Source of the DNA: CAZDYP01 sp964509505
GTDB lineage: Bacteria; Chloroflexota; Anaerolineae; JACRMK01
Reading direction: 5' to 3'
Assembly (NCBI GenBank): GCA_964509505.1
Contig: CAZDYP010000056.1
Location: 1 to 26,705 of the forward strand
DNA: 26,705 bases
Both the position numbers and the translations under genes were made by a program. This document shows, one piece after another, positions 14,927 to 22,400 of this stretch (the stretch's first letter is position 1; each line of letters starts with the position of its first letter). The notes below the pieces were generated by a model. It saw only the letters and a program-made list of their open reading frames with translations. It was not told where the DNA came from and searched no databases.

Positions 14927-15916
14927 TTATGCTCTCGCCAAAATCAAGGTGCCTGCGCTACTCAGCACGCCGCCCGTGCCGTGCGCGANNNNNNNNNNNN
15001 NNNNNNNNNNNNNNNNNNNNNNNNNNNNNNNNNNNNNNNNNNNNNNNNNNNNNNNNNNNNNNNNNNNNNNNNNNNNNNNNNNNNNNNNGTCAATCTCGCT
15101 GTGTTTCACGCCTGCCATCTCGAATGCTTGCTTGCCCGACACCTTCGCAGGACCCGAGGTGAAGTCGTGCATCTGCGAAATCATTGCATGGTCAATGCTC
15201 TCGCCATGACCAAGAATCAACACGGGATGCGTCTTTAAATCTTTCGCGCGCTCCGTCGTCGTCATCACGATCGCGCCCGCCGCATCGGTGACGAGACAGC
15301 AGTCCAACAGATGGAAGGGCCACGATACCCAGCGGCTCTTTAACACATCGTCAACCGTTATGGGGTCACGATACATCGCACGCGGATTGAGCGACGCCCA
15401 CGCGCGGGTGCTGACGGCGATGTTGGCGAGCTGCTCGCTGGTCGTGCCATACTTCGCCATGTGATGCGAACACGCCATCGCGTATGCACCAACAGGCGCG
15501 GGCATGCCCCACGGCGCTTCGAATTGTCCCGCCATGCTTTGCGGCGAGAAGGCGCGACCCGGCACACCGACGCGCGACCTGCCGCTTTCGCCATGCGTGA
15601 TGAGCGCGACCTTGCACAAGCCACTGGCAAGTGCGTGCGCGGCGTGCGCGACGTGAATCAAAAACGAACAACCGCCGACAGCCGTGCCATCGAGATATGT
15701 CGGAACGATGCCCAGATACTCGGCAGTTTCCATCGGCGACACGCCCGCGGTGAAGACGGCATCCACATCGCGCGTGGTCAAGCCTGCTTCACTCAATGCG
15801 TTGTGCGCCGCCTCGGCGTGCAACTGAATGACCGCCTTGTTGGGCAAGACGCCAATCTCGTCGGACTCGGACGCGCCGACGATGGCAATCTTGTTGAAAA
15901 TATGGGGGTTGGGCAT
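14927..15916 (-). CDS. SCP-x-like thiolase (interrupted by assembly gap)
   Basis: A thiolase-superfamily protein of the SCP-x/lipid-transfer type. FNKIAIVGASESDEIG opens the fold, and Cys83 in AVGGCSFLIHVAHAA aligns with the acyl-accepting nucleophile. DCCLVTDAAGAIVMTT and AHGTGGVLSSAGTLIL are further family blocks. It should cleave or condense beta-ketoacyl-CoA, probably with the DUF35 protein downstream. The ATG at 15916 follows AAGGATGGAGCC. A run of 100 N (15088-14989) interrupts the C-terminal half. The family normally has about 85 residues between the two flanking blocks where the placeholder allows 34, so the true gap is likely nearer 250 bp. The final motif has His where many thiolases have Cys. 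Confidence 0.87.
   Translation of the reverse strand: MPNPHIFNKIAIVGASESDEIGVLPNKAVIQLHAEAAHNALSEAGLTTRDVDAVFTAGVSPMETAEYLGIVPTYLDGTAVGGCSFLIHVAHAAHALASGLCKVALITHGESGRSRVGVPGRAFSPQSMAGQFEAPWGMPAPVGAYAMACSHHMAKYGTTSEQLANIAVSTRAWASLNPRAMYRDPITVDDVLKSRWVSWPFHLLDCCLVTDAAGAIVMTTTERAKDLKTHPVLILGHGESIDHAMISQMHDFTSGPAKVSGKQAFEMAGVKHSEIDXXXXXXXXXXXXXXXXXXXXXXXXXXXXXXXXXXAHGTGGVLSSAGTLILARA
14989..15088. other. Assembly gap (100 N)
   Basis: Exactly 100 undetermined bases, the usual placeholder for a scaffold join of unknown length. It lies inside the thiolase gene. The codon phase across it is therefore not reliable. Confidence 0.99.
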
Positions 15917-15936
15917 AAAGGCTCCATCCTTAAAGT

Positions 15937-15981
15937 GGGATTAGTAATGGGTAATTAGAATTGGCGACGAGTGACTAACGT
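15937..15981. repeat. Weak heptad array in front of the thiolase gene
   Basis: The plus strand reads gattag taatggg taattag aattggc gacgagt gactaac g. It is more decayed than the other arrays, but it fills the same place, between the preceding stop and the Shine-Dalgarno of the thiolase. Confidence 0.5.
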
Positions 15982-15991
15982 CGAGGTATAG

Positions 15992-16135
15992 CTACCAAGT
16001 CAAGGCGCTTTCGCTTTGGAGATTTTTCAGCAATCGTTCAAGTTCTTCTGACGATCGCTGGGATGCAGTGGTGAGTCCCATCAACAAAAAGAAACTGTAT
16101 GGGTAAATCGGCAAACTAACAAGTTCAAAGAACAT
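15992..16135 (-). CDS. Possible 47-aa ORF or gene remnant between two arrays
   Basis: A small frame starting MFFELVSLPIYPYSFF and ending NLQSESALTW. The first half is hydrophobic and the second half charged and helical (SSEELERLLKNL). It is the only stretch of this 295-bp spacer not made of heptad repeats and is bounded by arrays on both sides, as the real genes are. There is no convincing Shine-Dalgarno, and I do not recognise it. It could be a small membrane-associated peptide or the remains of a longer gene. The longer frame from 16204 only adds translated repeat. Confidence 0.3.
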   Translation of the reverse strand: MFFELVSLPIYPYSFFLLMGLTTASQRSSEELERLLKNLQSESALTW

Positions 16136-16142
16136 GGGACAC

Positions 16143-16216
16143 TCTATTGCAGATTGCAGATTGAATCCGCTTCCAATCTGCAATCTGCAATCTGCAATCC
16201 TCAATCTTCAATCATC
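16143..16216. repeat. Heptad-array hairpin over the first-listed SDR stop codon
   Basis: The plus strand reads attgcag attgcag attgaat, then ccaatct gcaatct gcaatct gcaatcc tcaatct tcaatca. Arms 16146-16163 and 16174-16191 are perfect 18-bp reverse complements with a 10-base loop. The stop codon TGA (16214-16212) is part of the array on the minus strand (AGATGATTGAAGATTGAGG). Confidence 0.9.
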
Positions 16217-17243
16217 TACTTTCGCCATAGGGCGGCAGCGGGATGCTCCAAAACTTGATGCCATGCCCCACATCCACCCACGAACCCGCGGGGATATCGT
16301 CACGATGTGCGATATAGCCGACTTGGTCAATCGTGCCATCCTCGCGGTCTTTGGGCGCTTTCAACCCAGCGCCGAAGGTTTTCGGCAGCCACTCCGCGAG
16401 CGCGTCCACCGTCCAACCGTTCTCGTTGCGGATGGTCTTGACGATTTGGGGTTGTGATACAAGTGACACCTGATAACCCGACGCGGCGAAACATTGCCCA
16501 CTCACATTGGCGGCATCGTCGCTCGCCAACCACACGATGATGGGCGCGACATTGGCGGGATCGCGTTCCGTGCCGATCGCCGCTTCACTCGGCATCTTAC
16601 CTGTCTGCGCCATCACCTGCTGCGACGTGCGCGGAATCGAGTCAATCATGCGTGTCCATGCGCCCGGCAGAATCGCATTCGCCGTGCAGTTAGATGAGCG
16701 CATCGAGTTGGCAAGCACCCACGTCAAACCGAGAATGCCCGACTTACCCGCCGCGTAGTTGGGTTGGCCCGGTGCGCCGAAAGCCGACCCCGACGAGAAG
16801 TTGATGAAGCGCCCGCTCTTCTGTTCGCGGAAGCGCACCGACGCATGGCGGCAGACGTTGAACGTGCCTTTGAGATGCACGGCGATAACCGCATCCCATT
16901 CGGCTTCGGTCATGTTGAAGATCATGCGGTCGCGCAAGATGCCCGCGACGTTCACCACGATGTCAATTTTGCCAAAGGTGTCCACCGCTTGTTGAATCAT
17001 CGCTTCGGCATCGTTCCACTTGGTGACGTTGCCATAATTGGCGACAGCCTTGCCGCCTGCCGCCATAATTTCGTTGACGACTTGTTGCGCGGGCGTCGCA
17101 TCCTGTCCTTCGCCCGCCAATGACACGCCGAGGTCGTTCACGACGACGGCGCACCCTTCTTTTGCCATAGCTAGCGCAATGCCACGGCCAATGCCACGCC
17201 CTGAGCCTGTGACTACTGCGACTTTGCCTTCAAGTTTGCCCAT
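16212..17243 (-). CDS. Short-chain dehydrogenase, 17beta-HSD4/hydroxyacyl-CoA dehydrogenase type (copy 2)
   Basis: A 343-aa SDR. VTGSGRGIG (12-20) is the cofactor loop, and the following VVVNDLG with Asp37 suggests NAD preference. INFSSGSA supplies the catalytic Ser, and Tyr163 and Lys167 form YAAGK. AGILRDRMIFNMTEAEWD and VIAVHLKGTFN are signatures of the D-3-hydroxyacyl-CoA dehydrogenase domain of peroxisomal multifunctional enzyme 2. The usual NNAG is NVAG here. About 90 residues beyond the SDR core form a C-terminal tail (VDALAEWLPKTFG, VDVGHGIKFW) with no recognised domain. It should oxidise 3-hydroxyacyl-CoA or a similar alcohol, feeding the thiolase downstream. The ATG at 17243 follows CTGAGGTTCCT. 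Its stop codon is inside a heptad array. Confidence 0.9.
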   Translation of the reverse strand: MGKLEGKVAVVTGSGRGIGRGIALAMAKEGCAVVVNDLGVSLAGEGQDATPAQQVVNEIMAAGGKAVANYGNVTKWNDAEAMIQQAVDTFGKIDIVVNVAGILRDRMIFNMTEAEWDAVIAVHLKGTFNVCRHASVRFREQKSGRFINFSSGSAFGAPGQPNYAAGKSGILGLTWVLANSMRSSNCTANAILPGAWTRMIDSIPRTSQQVMAQTGKMPSEAAIGTERDPANVAPIIVWLASDDAANVSGQCFAASGYQVSLVSQPQIVKTIRNENGWTVDALAEWLPKTFGAGLKAPKDREDGTIDQVGYIAHRDDIPAGSWVDVGHGIKFWSIPLPPYGESR

Positions 17244-17249
17244 AGGAAC

Positions 17250-17406
17250 CTCAGTTGGAATTTTTGATTTTAGATTTTTGATTTCAGATTACAGCTCGTT
17301 TATGGCGGATGGCTTATCGCTGATAGCCACACACCATTTGCGATACGCCAGCTGCCATTAGCGATATGCTATTCGCTATTCGCTATTCGCCATTTGCCAT
17401 TCGCTA
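17250..17406. repeat. Longest heptad array, between a gene remnant and an SDR gene
   Basis: On the minus strand about 23 consecutive 7-bp steps can be read from the remnant's stop to the Shine-Dalgarno. GCATAGC GAATGGC AAATGGC GAATAGC GAATAGC GAATAGC starts it, a degenerate middle follows with reverse-complement words (CATCCGC, TATCAGC), and AATCTGA AATCAAA AATCTAA AATCAAA ends it. The A-rich tail uses the same words as 14711-14746. Confidence 0.85.
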
Positions 17407-17511
17407 TGCCTCGGGCTTGATGCCCAAGGCGCGCAGTTGCACCAACAAGCGTTCTGTGCGCGCTTCTGCCTCATCGCGTTGTTTGGCGAGCTCGACTCCT
17501 GTTTCCTGCTC
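17404..17511 (-). pseudogene. Remnant of a gene 3' end (coiled-coil tail ending ALGIKPEA)
   Basis: The minus strand encodes about 35 residues, ELAKQRDEAEARTERLL followed by VQLRALGIKPEA and TAG, without a start codon or Shine-Dalgarno. The end of the DUF2442 protein at 19012 reads LAAYEARIERLVAQLRALGIEPEA, clearly the same tail. Tails of this kind (a charged coiled coil, then LR.LGI.P) also end many Uma2-family nuclease-like proteins. The fragment lies between two heptad arrays and in frame with the stop of the preceding SDR gene. It is best read as what is left of a duplicated or inserted gene. Confidence 0.65.
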
Positions 17512-17550
17512 ACTGAACCGTGAATCCTGAATCCTGAACCCTGTTCACTG
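17501..17550. repeat. Heptad array over the upstream SDR stop codon
   Basis: The minus strand reads CAGTGAA CAGGGTT CAGGATT CAGGATT CACGGTT CAGTGAG CAGGAAA CAGGAG. The stop codon TGA (17547-17545) is in the first word. The array runs straight into the coding remnant. Confidence 0.8.
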
Positions 17551-18576
17551 ACGTTTCGTCTCGAAGTAGTCTTTCCACGTCCAATACTTCACGCCGGGCG
17601 CGAGTTCAGTCCACGAGGCTGCATCGGCTTGCAGCTGTGCGGTGCGACTGGGCGCAGGCGTTTCGCCGGGTTTCGGTGGCAACGCAGGCAAGGTCAAATC
17701 TTTGCCCAATGTTTTGCCAGCAACCTCAAAGAGCTCATCAATCTCCCACGCCTTATCGCTCTTGAGAATGCGATACGCTTCGGCGTGCGAATGCAGGCGC
17801 AGTGTGTAACCTTGAATGCCGATGAATTGCCCATTGATGTAACTCGCCTCGGGGGTGGCGAGATACGCTACGATGGGCGCAACTTGCGCGGGATCATTCT
17901 CCGTGCCCTTGAAGGCTTCGCTCATCGGCTTGCCCGTTTGCTGCAACACCGCTTGCCCGCGCGGCGTCGAGTCGGTCATGCGCGTGGCGACGAAGCCGGG
18001 CACGATGGCATTCGCCGTGCAGTTGTAACGCTGCATCGAATTGGCAAGCGTCAAGGTGAACCCGAGAATGCCATGTTTCGCCGCGCCATAGTTGGGTTGG
18101 CCGGGGCTGCCCCATGACGACACCGACGAAAAATTGATGTAGCGCCCCCACTTCTGTTCTCGGAAACGCGGCGATGCATGACGGCACAAATTGAACGTGC
18201 CTTTGAGATGCACGGCAATCACGGCATCCCATTCGTCTTCGGTCATGTTGAAGATCATGCGGTCGCGCAAGATGCCCGCGATGTTGACGACGATGTGGAT
18301 GCCGCCAAACTCTTTGACGGTGTCGTCCACCATCTTGCCGACTGCTTCAAAATCGGCGATGTTGCTGTAATTGGCGATTGCTCTGCCGCCGGCTGCCACG
18401 ATTTCGTCGGCGACGCGTTGCGCGGGCGACGTGTCCGCGCCTTCGCCACGCACCGATGCGCCGAGATCGTTCACGACGACTGCTGCGCCTTCTTGGGCGA
18501 GCAGCTTGCATACACCTGAACCGATACCACCGCCACCGCCTGTCACGATGGCTACTTTTCCATCTAATCTGCCCAT
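17545..18576 (-). CDS. Short-chain dehydrogenase, 17beta-HSD4/hydroxyacyl-CoA dehydrogenase type (copy 1)
   Basis: A 343-aa paralogue of the downstream SDR, exactly collinear with it to at least residue 170. VTGGGGGIG (12-20), Asp37 in VVVNDLG, AGILRDRMIFNMTEDEWD, VIAVHLKGTFN, INFSSVSSWG, and Tyr163/Lys167 in YGAAK all fall at the same numbers. NNAG is replaced by NIAG. The C-terminal tail after the SDR core has WEIDELFEVAGKTLG, a Pro-rich stretch and ELAPGVKYWTWKDYF, which corresponds to the GHGIKFW end of the paralogue. The ATG at 18576 is preferred over the GTG six bases earlier because CGAGGTGACT then acts as ribosome site. The two enzymes probably arose by tandem duplication and act on related hydroxyacyl-CoA substrates. 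Confidence 0.9.
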   Translation of the reverse strand: MGRLDGKVAIVTGGGGGIGSGVCKLLAQEGAAVVVNDLGASVRGEGADTSPAQRVADEIVAAGGRAIANYSNIADFEAVGKMVDDTVKEFGGIHIVVNIAGILRDRMIFNMTEDEWDAVIAVHLKGTFNLCRHASPRFREQKWGRYINFSSVSSWGSPGQPNYGAAKHGILGFTLTLANSMQRYNCTANAIVPGFVATRMTDSTPRGQAVLQQTGKPMSEAFKGTENDPAQVAPIVAYLATPEASYINGQFIGIQGYTLRLHSHAEAYRILKSDKAWEIDELFEVAGKTLGKDLTLPALPPKPGETPAPSRTAQLQADAASWTELAPGVKYWTWKDYFETKRQ

Positions 18577-18694
18577 AGTCACCTCGTTTGGGTAATTTGG
18601 ATATTGGATATTGGAGGTTAGAGCTTGGAAATTGGAGATTGGGCTAAACGTCCCTGCTTTCCAATCTCCAAGCTCTAATCTCCAAGCTCTAATA
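18577..18694. repeat. Heptad-array hairpin between the zinc-ribbon and SDR genes
   Basis: The whole 112-bp spacer can be read in one 7-bp phase on the minus strand. TTAGAGC TTGGAGA TTAGAGC TTGGAGA TTGGAAA comes first, then a loop (gcagggacgtttag), then CCCAATC TCCAATT TCCAAGC TCTAACC TCCAATA TCCAATA TCCAAAT. The stop codon TAG of the zinc-ribbon gene (18691-18689) is inside the first word. The arms are reverse complements with one extra unit on one side. Confidence 0.9.
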
Positions 18695-18922
18695 CGTAGG
18701 GGGATTGTGCATCAACAACGCTTGACCGCTTGGTCCAATGTGAAACCATTGGTCAACGGGTGCGTGGCTGGCGTAATGTTTGGTCCAATGCAAAAACTGT
18801 TGTCCGCAGCCGGGACAATTGTAATGCAGCGTATCAAGAAACAAGCCGCTTCGTGAGACATCGGCGCGTTGCGCGCCCTCTACGGCGACGAGTTCCGTCG
18901 TACAATCGGGACAGTGATACAT
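18689..18922 (-). CDS. Small double zinc-ribbon protein
   Basis: A 77-aa protein with two CxxC pairs, CPDC near residue 4 and CPGC near residue 36, enough for one zinc ribbon. TLHYNCPGCGQQFLHWTKHY suggests a rubredoxin-like or zinc-finger fold. The ATG at 18922 follows GGAGGACACC, an excellent ribosome site, so it is very likely translated. I do not recognise a named family. It lies between the DUF2442 gene and the first SDR and is bounded by heptad arrays on both sides. Confidence 0.8.
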   Translation of the reverse strand: MYHCPDCTTELVAVEGAQRADVSRSGLFLDTLHYNCPGCGQQFLHWTKHYASHAPVDQWFHIGPSGQALLMHNPPTY

Positions 18923-18928
18923 GGTGTC

Positions 18929-19016
18929 CTCCGTATGGCAGATGGCGGATAGCCGATGGTAGGTAGCAGATGGCAGATGGTGCTATTCGCCATTCGCCAT
19001 TGGCCATTCGCTTATG
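18929..19016. repeat. Heptad array between DUF2442 and zinc-ribbon genes
   Basis: The minus strand reads GCATAAG CGAATGG CCAATGG CGAATGG CGAATAG, then CACCATC TGCCATC TGCTACC TACCATC GGCTATC CGCCATC TGCCATA and the Shine-Dalgarno CGGAGGA. The stop codon TAA (19014-19012) lies in the first word. The second half is made of reverse complements of the first (GATGGCA / TGCCATC). Confidence 0.85.
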
Positions 19017-19440
19017 CTTCGGGCTCGATACCCAGCGCGCGCAATTGTGCGACGAGCCGCTCGATGCGCGCTTCATACGCCGCTAACTGCTCCAACAATT
19101 GGTCAGCATGATACACTATCTTGGGATTCTTGACCATCGCATAATCTTCGTCAATCTCAACGTCGTCGTTATAGATGGTCTTGCCTGCGCGCTCGTCTAA
19201 CCATTGTTGCAACGCACGCGCGCTTTCGCCCGACGGTTCGCCGCGCACCAACTGAGCGACGCTGAGTGTTTCATCGAGGTCGGGCCAGTGGATACTCTCA
19301 CCATTATCGAGCAAGCGCCAATGAGCGCGCTCTTCGGGCGTGGCGTGCAGCAGGCGTGGATAATGTGAGAGTGGAATGGAGATGGTTTGCTCGTTGGAGA
19401 ATGTGATGGTGAGTGACTCGTCAATAATGATGACGCGCAT
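19012..19440 (-). CDS. DUF2442 domain protein with C-terminal coiled coil
   Basis: A 142-aa protein. Residues about 1-75 are a DUF2442 domain (ISIPLSHYPRLLHATPEER, WRLLDNGESIHWPDLDETLSV), a small fold common in Chloroflexota and cyanobacteria and often linked to toxin-antitoxin-like or regulatory loci. Residues about 78-110 form an acidic linker (GKTIYNDDVEIDED). The last 30 residues are a charged coiled coil ending ALGIEPEA. The ATG at 19440 lies one base past the stop of the kinase gene (TAATATG), with GAAGGG 8 bases upstream inside the kinase gene, so translation is probably coupled. Its role is unknown. The coupling suggests it is made with the kinase. Confidence 0.85.
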   Translation of the reverse strand: MRVIIIDESLTITFSNEQTISIPLSHYPRLLHATPEERAHWRLLDNGESIHWPDLDETLSVAQLVRGEPSGESARALQQWLDERAGKTIYNDDVEIDEDYAMVKNPKIVYHADQLLEQLAAYEARIERLVAQLRALGIEPEA

Positions 19441-19441
19441 A

Positions 19442-22400
19442 TTACTCACCCTTCAACACTTTCCGCAAAACCTCGCCAAGTTCGGCGGGCGTGTACGGCT
19501 TCGCGATCACGCCTTTGAAGCCGTAATCGTGCGGCTGCGCCATCACGGGATCGTCCGAATACCCACTCGACGCGATTGCTTTCACGAATGGATCAATCGC
19601 CAATAACTCTTTCACGATCTCTTTGCCGCCCACACCGCCGGGAATCGTCAAGTCGAGGATGACCGCGTCGAAAGGGGTGTCAGTGGCGTAGGCCTCTCTA
19701 AACACCGTCACGGCTTCCGCGCCGTTGCTGGCAAACCCCGTCGTGTAGCCTTGCCGCGTCAGCACTTTGCCCAACACCGCTTTGATAGCATCTTCGTCGT
19801 CCATCACCAGGATGTGTCCCTGCCCCTTCGTCGCCGCGAGCGGTGTTTCCATGGGCGTCAAAGTGGTGTGGGGTGAGGCAGGCAAATAGACGTAGAAGGT
19901 TGTGCCTTGACCCAATTTTGATTCCACCTCGATGTGTCCATTGTGTTTTTTGGCGATTGCCCAGGCCGTCGCCAAGCCGAGCCCGCTGCCTTTTTGTTTC
20001 GTAGTGAAGAAGGGCTCAAAGATTTTTGCCAGATGGTCTTTGGGGATGCCGATGCCGTGATCGCGAATAGCGATTTTGACGTAATCGCTCTTGGGCAGCG
20101 CCGCGGGAATAACGCCCGTGCGATGCACGTTCTCTACCTGAATCGTCACGTGACCGCCGGCGGGCATGGCTTGCATGGCGTTGATGAGGAGGTTGTCGAA
20201 TAGTTGTCCGATTTGATTTTCGTCCACCTCACAGAGCCACAGGTCGTCGGGGATACTGAGATGCGCACGCACATTGGAGCCGCTCAACACGAACTGCGAG
20301 GCGTCGCGCAAGAGTTTCTTTAGCGAAGTTACTTTTTTGACGGGGACGCCGCCCTTAGCAAAGGTGAGTAGCTGTTGGGTCAAGCCCTTCGCGCGATTGA
20401 AGATTTCCAGCGCTCGTGACAAATGCTCAGTCGCCGATGTGGGTTGGTCCAGCATTTCACGCGCGAGGTAGATGTGTCCAAAGAGTCCGCCGAGCAAATT
20501 GTTGAAGTCGTGCGCGAGCCCACCCGCCAACACCCCCACCGCTTCGAGTTTCGCTGTGTTTTGCAGCGCTGTTTCGATTTTCTGCTGCTCCGTCACGTCA
20601 CGGAAAACCAACACGACGCCCAGGGTGTTGCCTGCTTGATCCCGAATGGGCGCGCCGCTGTCGGCGATGGCGAGCTCATGCCCCATGCGGTTGATGAGCA
20701 GGGTATGGTTCGCCAACCCGACGACGCCGCCCTCACGCAAAATTTGGGCGACGGGGTTTTCGTTGCGTTCGCGCGTTTCCTCGTTGATAATGTGAAATAC
20801 CTCATGTAGCGGCTTGCCAACCGCTTCGACTTGCGTCCAGCCTGTGAGCTGTTCGGCGACCGGGTTCATTAACATGACGTTGCCATGCATATCAGTCGCA
20901 ATCACGCCGTCGCCAATGCTACGGAGCGTGACGAGCAAGCGTTCTTTCTCGGCGGCGAGCGCTTGCTCGGCGAGTTTGCGTTCGGTGATGTCCGTATAAA
21001 CCGTTTGAATCGCGGGCTTGCCTCGATACGTGATACCCGTTGGGTAATTATCCACCCAGCGCACCGAACCGTCTTTCCGCACTATGCGAAATTCGCGGCG
21101 CGGCGGAATGGGTTTGCCTGCAAGGTGGTCACGAATGTGTTGAGCGACACTTGGTTGGTCTTCAGGATGAATCAGCTCTCGTTGATTTTCAGATGATAGG
21201 GCTAACAATTCGTCAACCGTGTAGCCTGTAATCTCCGCGGCGACCGCGTTGGCGAACACAACGTGTCCTGCTTGATAGATGATCAAGGCTTGCAGTGAGT
21301 TTTCAACTAAGGTGCGATAGATCTCTTCGGTTTCCTTGCGTTCTGTGATGTCGAGATACACCACTTGCATGGCTAGGCGCCCGCGGTAGTTGATGAGTGT
21401 TGTATAAGACTCGACCCAGCGCAACGCGCCGTCTTTGCGGATCATCCGAAACTCAACGCGCGGTGTAATGGGTTTGTCCGCCAGGCGTTCTTGATACCGA
21501 CGCACGACGTTGGGCAAATCGTCGGGGTGTACCAAGCCTGCCATTTGCGCGTTGTCAAAAGCCAACAATTCTGCCGCGCTGTAGCCCGAAATGTTCGTCA
21601 GCACGCGATTCACAAAGACAAAGCGATTATCCTGCACGATAGCCAATCCTTGCAGCGAATGTTCGACCAACCCGCGGTACGTTTCTTCCGCTTCCTTTAA
21701 TTGCGTATGCGTTTGCTCCAAGGCGAGCGCCGCTTTGCGCTGCTCACTCACATCACGAAACGTCAGCACCACACCTTCAATGTCACCGTTGGCGTTGAGA
21801 ATGGGCGCGGCCGCGTCATCAATGTGCCACTGTTGCCCATCTTTCGCGATGAGCATCGTGTGGTTAGCCAAGCCCACGCGTTGCTTTTCGCGCAACACCT
21901 TGTCCACAGGATTCTCAATCAGCAGGTGAGTCTGTTCGTTGATGATGTGGAACACCGTCAGTAAGAGTTGCCCAATCGCTTCGCGCTCTTGCCAGCCCGT
22001 CAGCCATTCTGCGACAGGATTCATAAACTTGACGCGCCCTTGCGCATCGGTCGCAATCACTGCATCGCCGATGCTCCGCAAGGTGGCATTCAGCCACGCG
22101 CGGCTTTCACGCAACGCCTTCTCCGTTTGATATTTGTAGAGCGCCATTTCCAAGCGCACCCGCACGTCGCGCTCTTCAAACGGCTTCACGATGTAACCAA
22201 AAGGGTCGGTGATTTTCGCGCGGTCCAGCGTGGCAGGGTCGGAGTTAGCCGTAACGAAGATAATCGGCACGTCGTGTTGCGCGCGAATGCTTTGCGCCGC
22301 TTCAATGCCGTCCAATTCGCCGCGCAACCCGATGTCCATCAACACCACGTCGGGGGGCTGTTGCGCGGCAAGTCGAATGGCGTCGGCGCCCGTCGTGGCA

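Noticed and set aside
10243..19016. Possible CRISPR arrays
   Set aside because: The repeats are 7 bp, degenerate and contiguous, with no unique spacers of 30-40 bp, no conserved 24-37 bp repeat and no cas genes.
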